Origin: a virus
DNA: 23,307 bases
Reading direction: 5' to 3' (one strand)
Virus record (IMG/VR): IMGVR_UViG_3300044613_000939
Location: 1-23,307 of that record
This document shows positions 21,376 to 23,307 of this stretch, one piece after another. The notes beneath the pieces were generated by a model that made no database searches, was not told the DNA's origin, and was given only the letters and a program-made list of their open reading frames with translations. Position numbers and translations under genes: made by a program. How positions within the stretch are numbered: the first letter of the stretch is position 1; each line of letters begins with the position of its first letter.

Positions 21376-23307
21376 TGTTGAACTCCTAGGCGTCCGGTCA
21401 CGGCGTTTTGCTGCTGTTGAACCGAGAATTGCAGATTTTCGATGTATTTCTGCAGGTTAGCTTGGAACAACTGGTCCTGCTGGAGCTGTTGCTGGTACTT
21501 CGGATTGCTCTGGAGCACCTGTTGGCTGAATTGCAGCCGCATCGCTGCCGTAGGGTCGTTCTCGCGCAATTGCGGAGGGTTCCCGAGGCTTATCAGCGCC
21601 AACTCATCGTTGGTTTCGTTGAACATTTTCTGGCTTGCAGGCCCCTGTTGCATCACCAGCTCGCTTGCAAGGTTCGGATCAATGGCCCGGAGCGCCACAG
21701 AGATCAACTTAGCGCGGTCAATGACGCCGGCAGTGTCCAGAGGCAGCACCAGGGTGCTGATAGCCTTCAATTTCTCGGTGACCAAGTCGGTCGAGAGCTC
21801 CCGGACATCGAACTTCAGCATCACATCGAAGTCTTGGATGTCTTGAGGCAATGCAGTCTGCGAAGCGGTCACGCGCTGGATCTCTTCGGGCCCCACATAT
21901 TGCAGGGTCAACGTCAGCACCTGGCGGAAGGCCTCGGTCCAACCATGCAGCCAGTTGTTGATGATGCGCTGCTGCCGCATCTGGGTCACAGCAGGAGCCA
22001 CCTTCTCGGTGGGCCTGCCGAAGTACCTGTCGGTCTGCGCCATTACAGCCTCAATGAGCTGGAATGCCACTCCAGGCTCACGGGCAGGCGGTTGTAGGAA
22101 CCCAATCTCGCCGCGGCGTAGCACCGGGATCTGGATGGCCGGCCCGATCTTCAGGTTACCGCCCCGAGTCTTGGGCACCTCGATGGGAGGCAATGTGGCC
22201 AGGCTAGTGTAATCGAAGATGCTATCGCGCTGGGCCTTCACTTCCTCCTGCCAGGTCATGCACACCTCGGGCACACCGCGGCTCTCGCAAATCTGCCGAT
22301 GGATCATCTCGGAGCGCCAGATCACAAACGGATACTGCCCGTGCCCGTAGTCCAAGGCCTCAAAGTAGCCCCACTTGTCGCCTACCTGGGGACTGAACAC
22401 CGTGTAGAACACTCCCGGAACACCGTCTTCATCAATCGACTTCTGATAGGCGTACACGATCTCGATCAGGTTCTCACGGTCCATGACCGAGTTGTTAGCC
22501 AGGCCGCTGGTGTAGGAATAGTCCGCGTAGTTGCTAAACCGGCCCATCGTGTTGATGGCCTCCTGCGCCCACTCCTCATCCCAGTCGTCGGTCTTCACCT
22601 TGTTGAGCAACTGGGCCTCGGTCATGTAGTAGCGGCGGAACACCACCCGGGCACTCTGGATGTCGGTGGTCTCCGGGGGGAACGTCAGCTCATCCCATGG
22701 CGCCAGGGCTGCTACCATCGGCTTGTTGGTGACCATGGTGGGCACCGGGAAGTCGCACTCGCCCTGGTCACGCAACTCACGCACAGCCTTCAGTGCCCGG
22801 CGCTTTTTTAAGTTGGGAAAGGCAGCCATGATCAGTTCCGCGGACTGGTCATCGGCCTCGGGGTTGGCAATGAGGTTGGGGAAGTCAGCCAGAACCGAGC
22901 CCTCTGGCGATTGGGCGGCCAGTGCCATCACCTGGTCCATGGTCAGGTACTGCTCCTTCTGCCCCATCTCCTGCTGCCAGGTGATGTGAACGCCGGCCCA
23001 GCCGTAGGTCCACAGGTACTGCGACAGCAACTCAACGTCCCGGGTCAGGTCGTTGTACATCTTCGCATTCACAGTCCAGTCCATCAGGTTGTGGGCGGTC
23101 ACAGCCTGGTCGAGCTGGCTGACGTTGGTGGGGCTGACTCGGAGCATTGAGCGCCAGAAGGCAGTCGAGCACAGATCCACCATCCCGTTGATGACCTCAT
23201 CGGCTAGCGGTATGCGAGTGTCGGACGCACCGTCCCAGGGGAACGCAGGCTTATTACGGCCACTGTCGTTCCACTTCTTGCCGTCGTCGGTTTGTCCTGG
23301 CCATTGG
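21372..23307 (-). CDS. Portal protein (head-tail connector), 5' end cut by window edge
   Basis: Portal proteins form the dodecameric ring at the capsid vertex through which DNA is packaged and ejected. The reading frame is open to the right edge, so the N terminus lies outside the window and about 644 residues are visible. A Met at 23183 is internal: sequence upstream of it in the same frame reads naturally, including a Pro-Trp-Asp-Gly-Ala-Ser-Asp segment (FPWDGASD) of the kind seen near the N terminus of many phage portals. The C terminus (last about 70 residues) is very Gln-rich, as in the disordered tails of podovirus portals. Position directly before a scaffold and the capsid gene supports the call. 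The stop overlaps the next start as ATGA, and a GGAG lies 7 bases upstream of that start. Family assignment is from motif, size and context only. Confidence 0.85.
   Translation of the reverse strand, partial: QWPGQTDDGKKWNDSGRNKPAFPWDGASDTRIPLADEVINGMVDLCSTAFWRSMLRVSPTNVSQLDQAVTAHNLMDWTVNAKMYNDLTRDVELLSQYLWTYGWAGVHITWQQEMGQKEQYLTMDQVMALAAQSPEGSVLADFPNLIANPEADDQSAELIMAAFPNLKKRRALKAVRELRDQGECDFPVPTMVTNKPMVAALAPWDELTFPPETTDIQSARVVFRRYYMTEAQLLNKVKTDDWDEEWAQEAINTMGRFSNYADYSYTSGLANNSVMDRENLIEIVYAYQKSIDEDGVPGVFYTVFSPQVGDKWGYFEALDYGHGQYPFVIWRSEMIHRQICESRGVPEVCMTWQEEVKAQRDSIFDYTSLATLPPIEVPKTRGGNLKIGPAIQIPVLRRGEIGFLQPPAREPGVAFQLIEAVMAQTDRYFGRPTEKVAPAVTQMRQQRIINNWLHGWTEAFRQVLTLTLQYVGPEEIQRVTASQTALPQDIQDFDVMLKFDVRELSTDLVTEKLKAISTLVLPLDTAGVIDRAKLISVALRAIDPNLASELVMQQGPASQKMFNETNDELALISLGNPPQLRENDPTAAMRLQFSQQVLQSNPKYQQQLQQDQLFQANLQKYIENLQFSVQQQQNAVTGRLGVQQ

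Overview
The window is a structural-gene block of a tailed bacteriophage (Caudoviricetes). Every gene I can support lies on the minus strand and is read from the right edge toward the left. The order is portal, scaffold, major capsid protein, small head/neck genes, fibre-like genes, a cluster of very small membrane/lysis-like genes, head-tail adaptor, tail nozzle, fibre, two ejection-type proteins, a 1994-residue multidomain virion protein, and a large fibre cut by the left edge. There is no sheath, tape-measure or tube gene. The adaptor + nozzle + ejection-protein layout is what podovirus-like phages carry. The host cannot be named. A Gram-negative host is a weak inference from a spanin-like lipoprotein overlapped by another small gene. 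The capsid protein resembles the SU10-type (DUF5309) family, and many small proteins look like those of environmental (freshwater/marine) phages.

Head region (about 23307-18033): the portal is cut at its N terminus by the right edge. It is followed by an 81-residue protein, an acidic/coiled-coil scaffold, the capsid protein, and three small conserved phage proteins. A well-formed intrinsic terminator lies directly after the capsid gene. Two annotated starts are best moved inward: the scaffold starts at ATG 21050, and the gene after the terminator starts at ATG 18903.

Middle region (about 18031-15601): a fibre-like protein is followed by a 132-residue conserved protein and a run of tiny ORFs chained by ATGA, TAATG or GTGA overlaps. 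Three of these (49, 56 and 57 residues) are short enough to be missed easily. The set contains two small membrane proteins (holin candidates) and a 57-residue ORF whose 3' part overlaps, out of frame, a predicted lipoprotein gene. No endolysin is visible.

Tail region (about 15597-8087): a head-tail adaptor with two carbohydrate-binding-like inserts, a 1003-residue nozzle/stabilisation-type protein with a Gly-Tyr repeat insert, a fibre, a small GNAT-like protein started from TTG, and two Gln/Ala-rich ejection-type proteins.

Left region (8083-1): the 1994-residue protein contains a zincin motif (HEILH), a helical domain, and a C-terminal ADP-ribosyltransferase-like domain. Its modules are punctuated by a recurring 'RFMP'-like motif, and it is likely a virion-packaged, host-injected polyvalent protein. 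The last gene is a fibre of at least 700 residues with a C1q-like domain, a collagen-like stretch and at least three copies of a long repeat. It stays open to the window edge. No tRNA, rRNA, CRISPR array, insertion sequence or attachment site was found, and no stretch over 300 bases lacks a gene.
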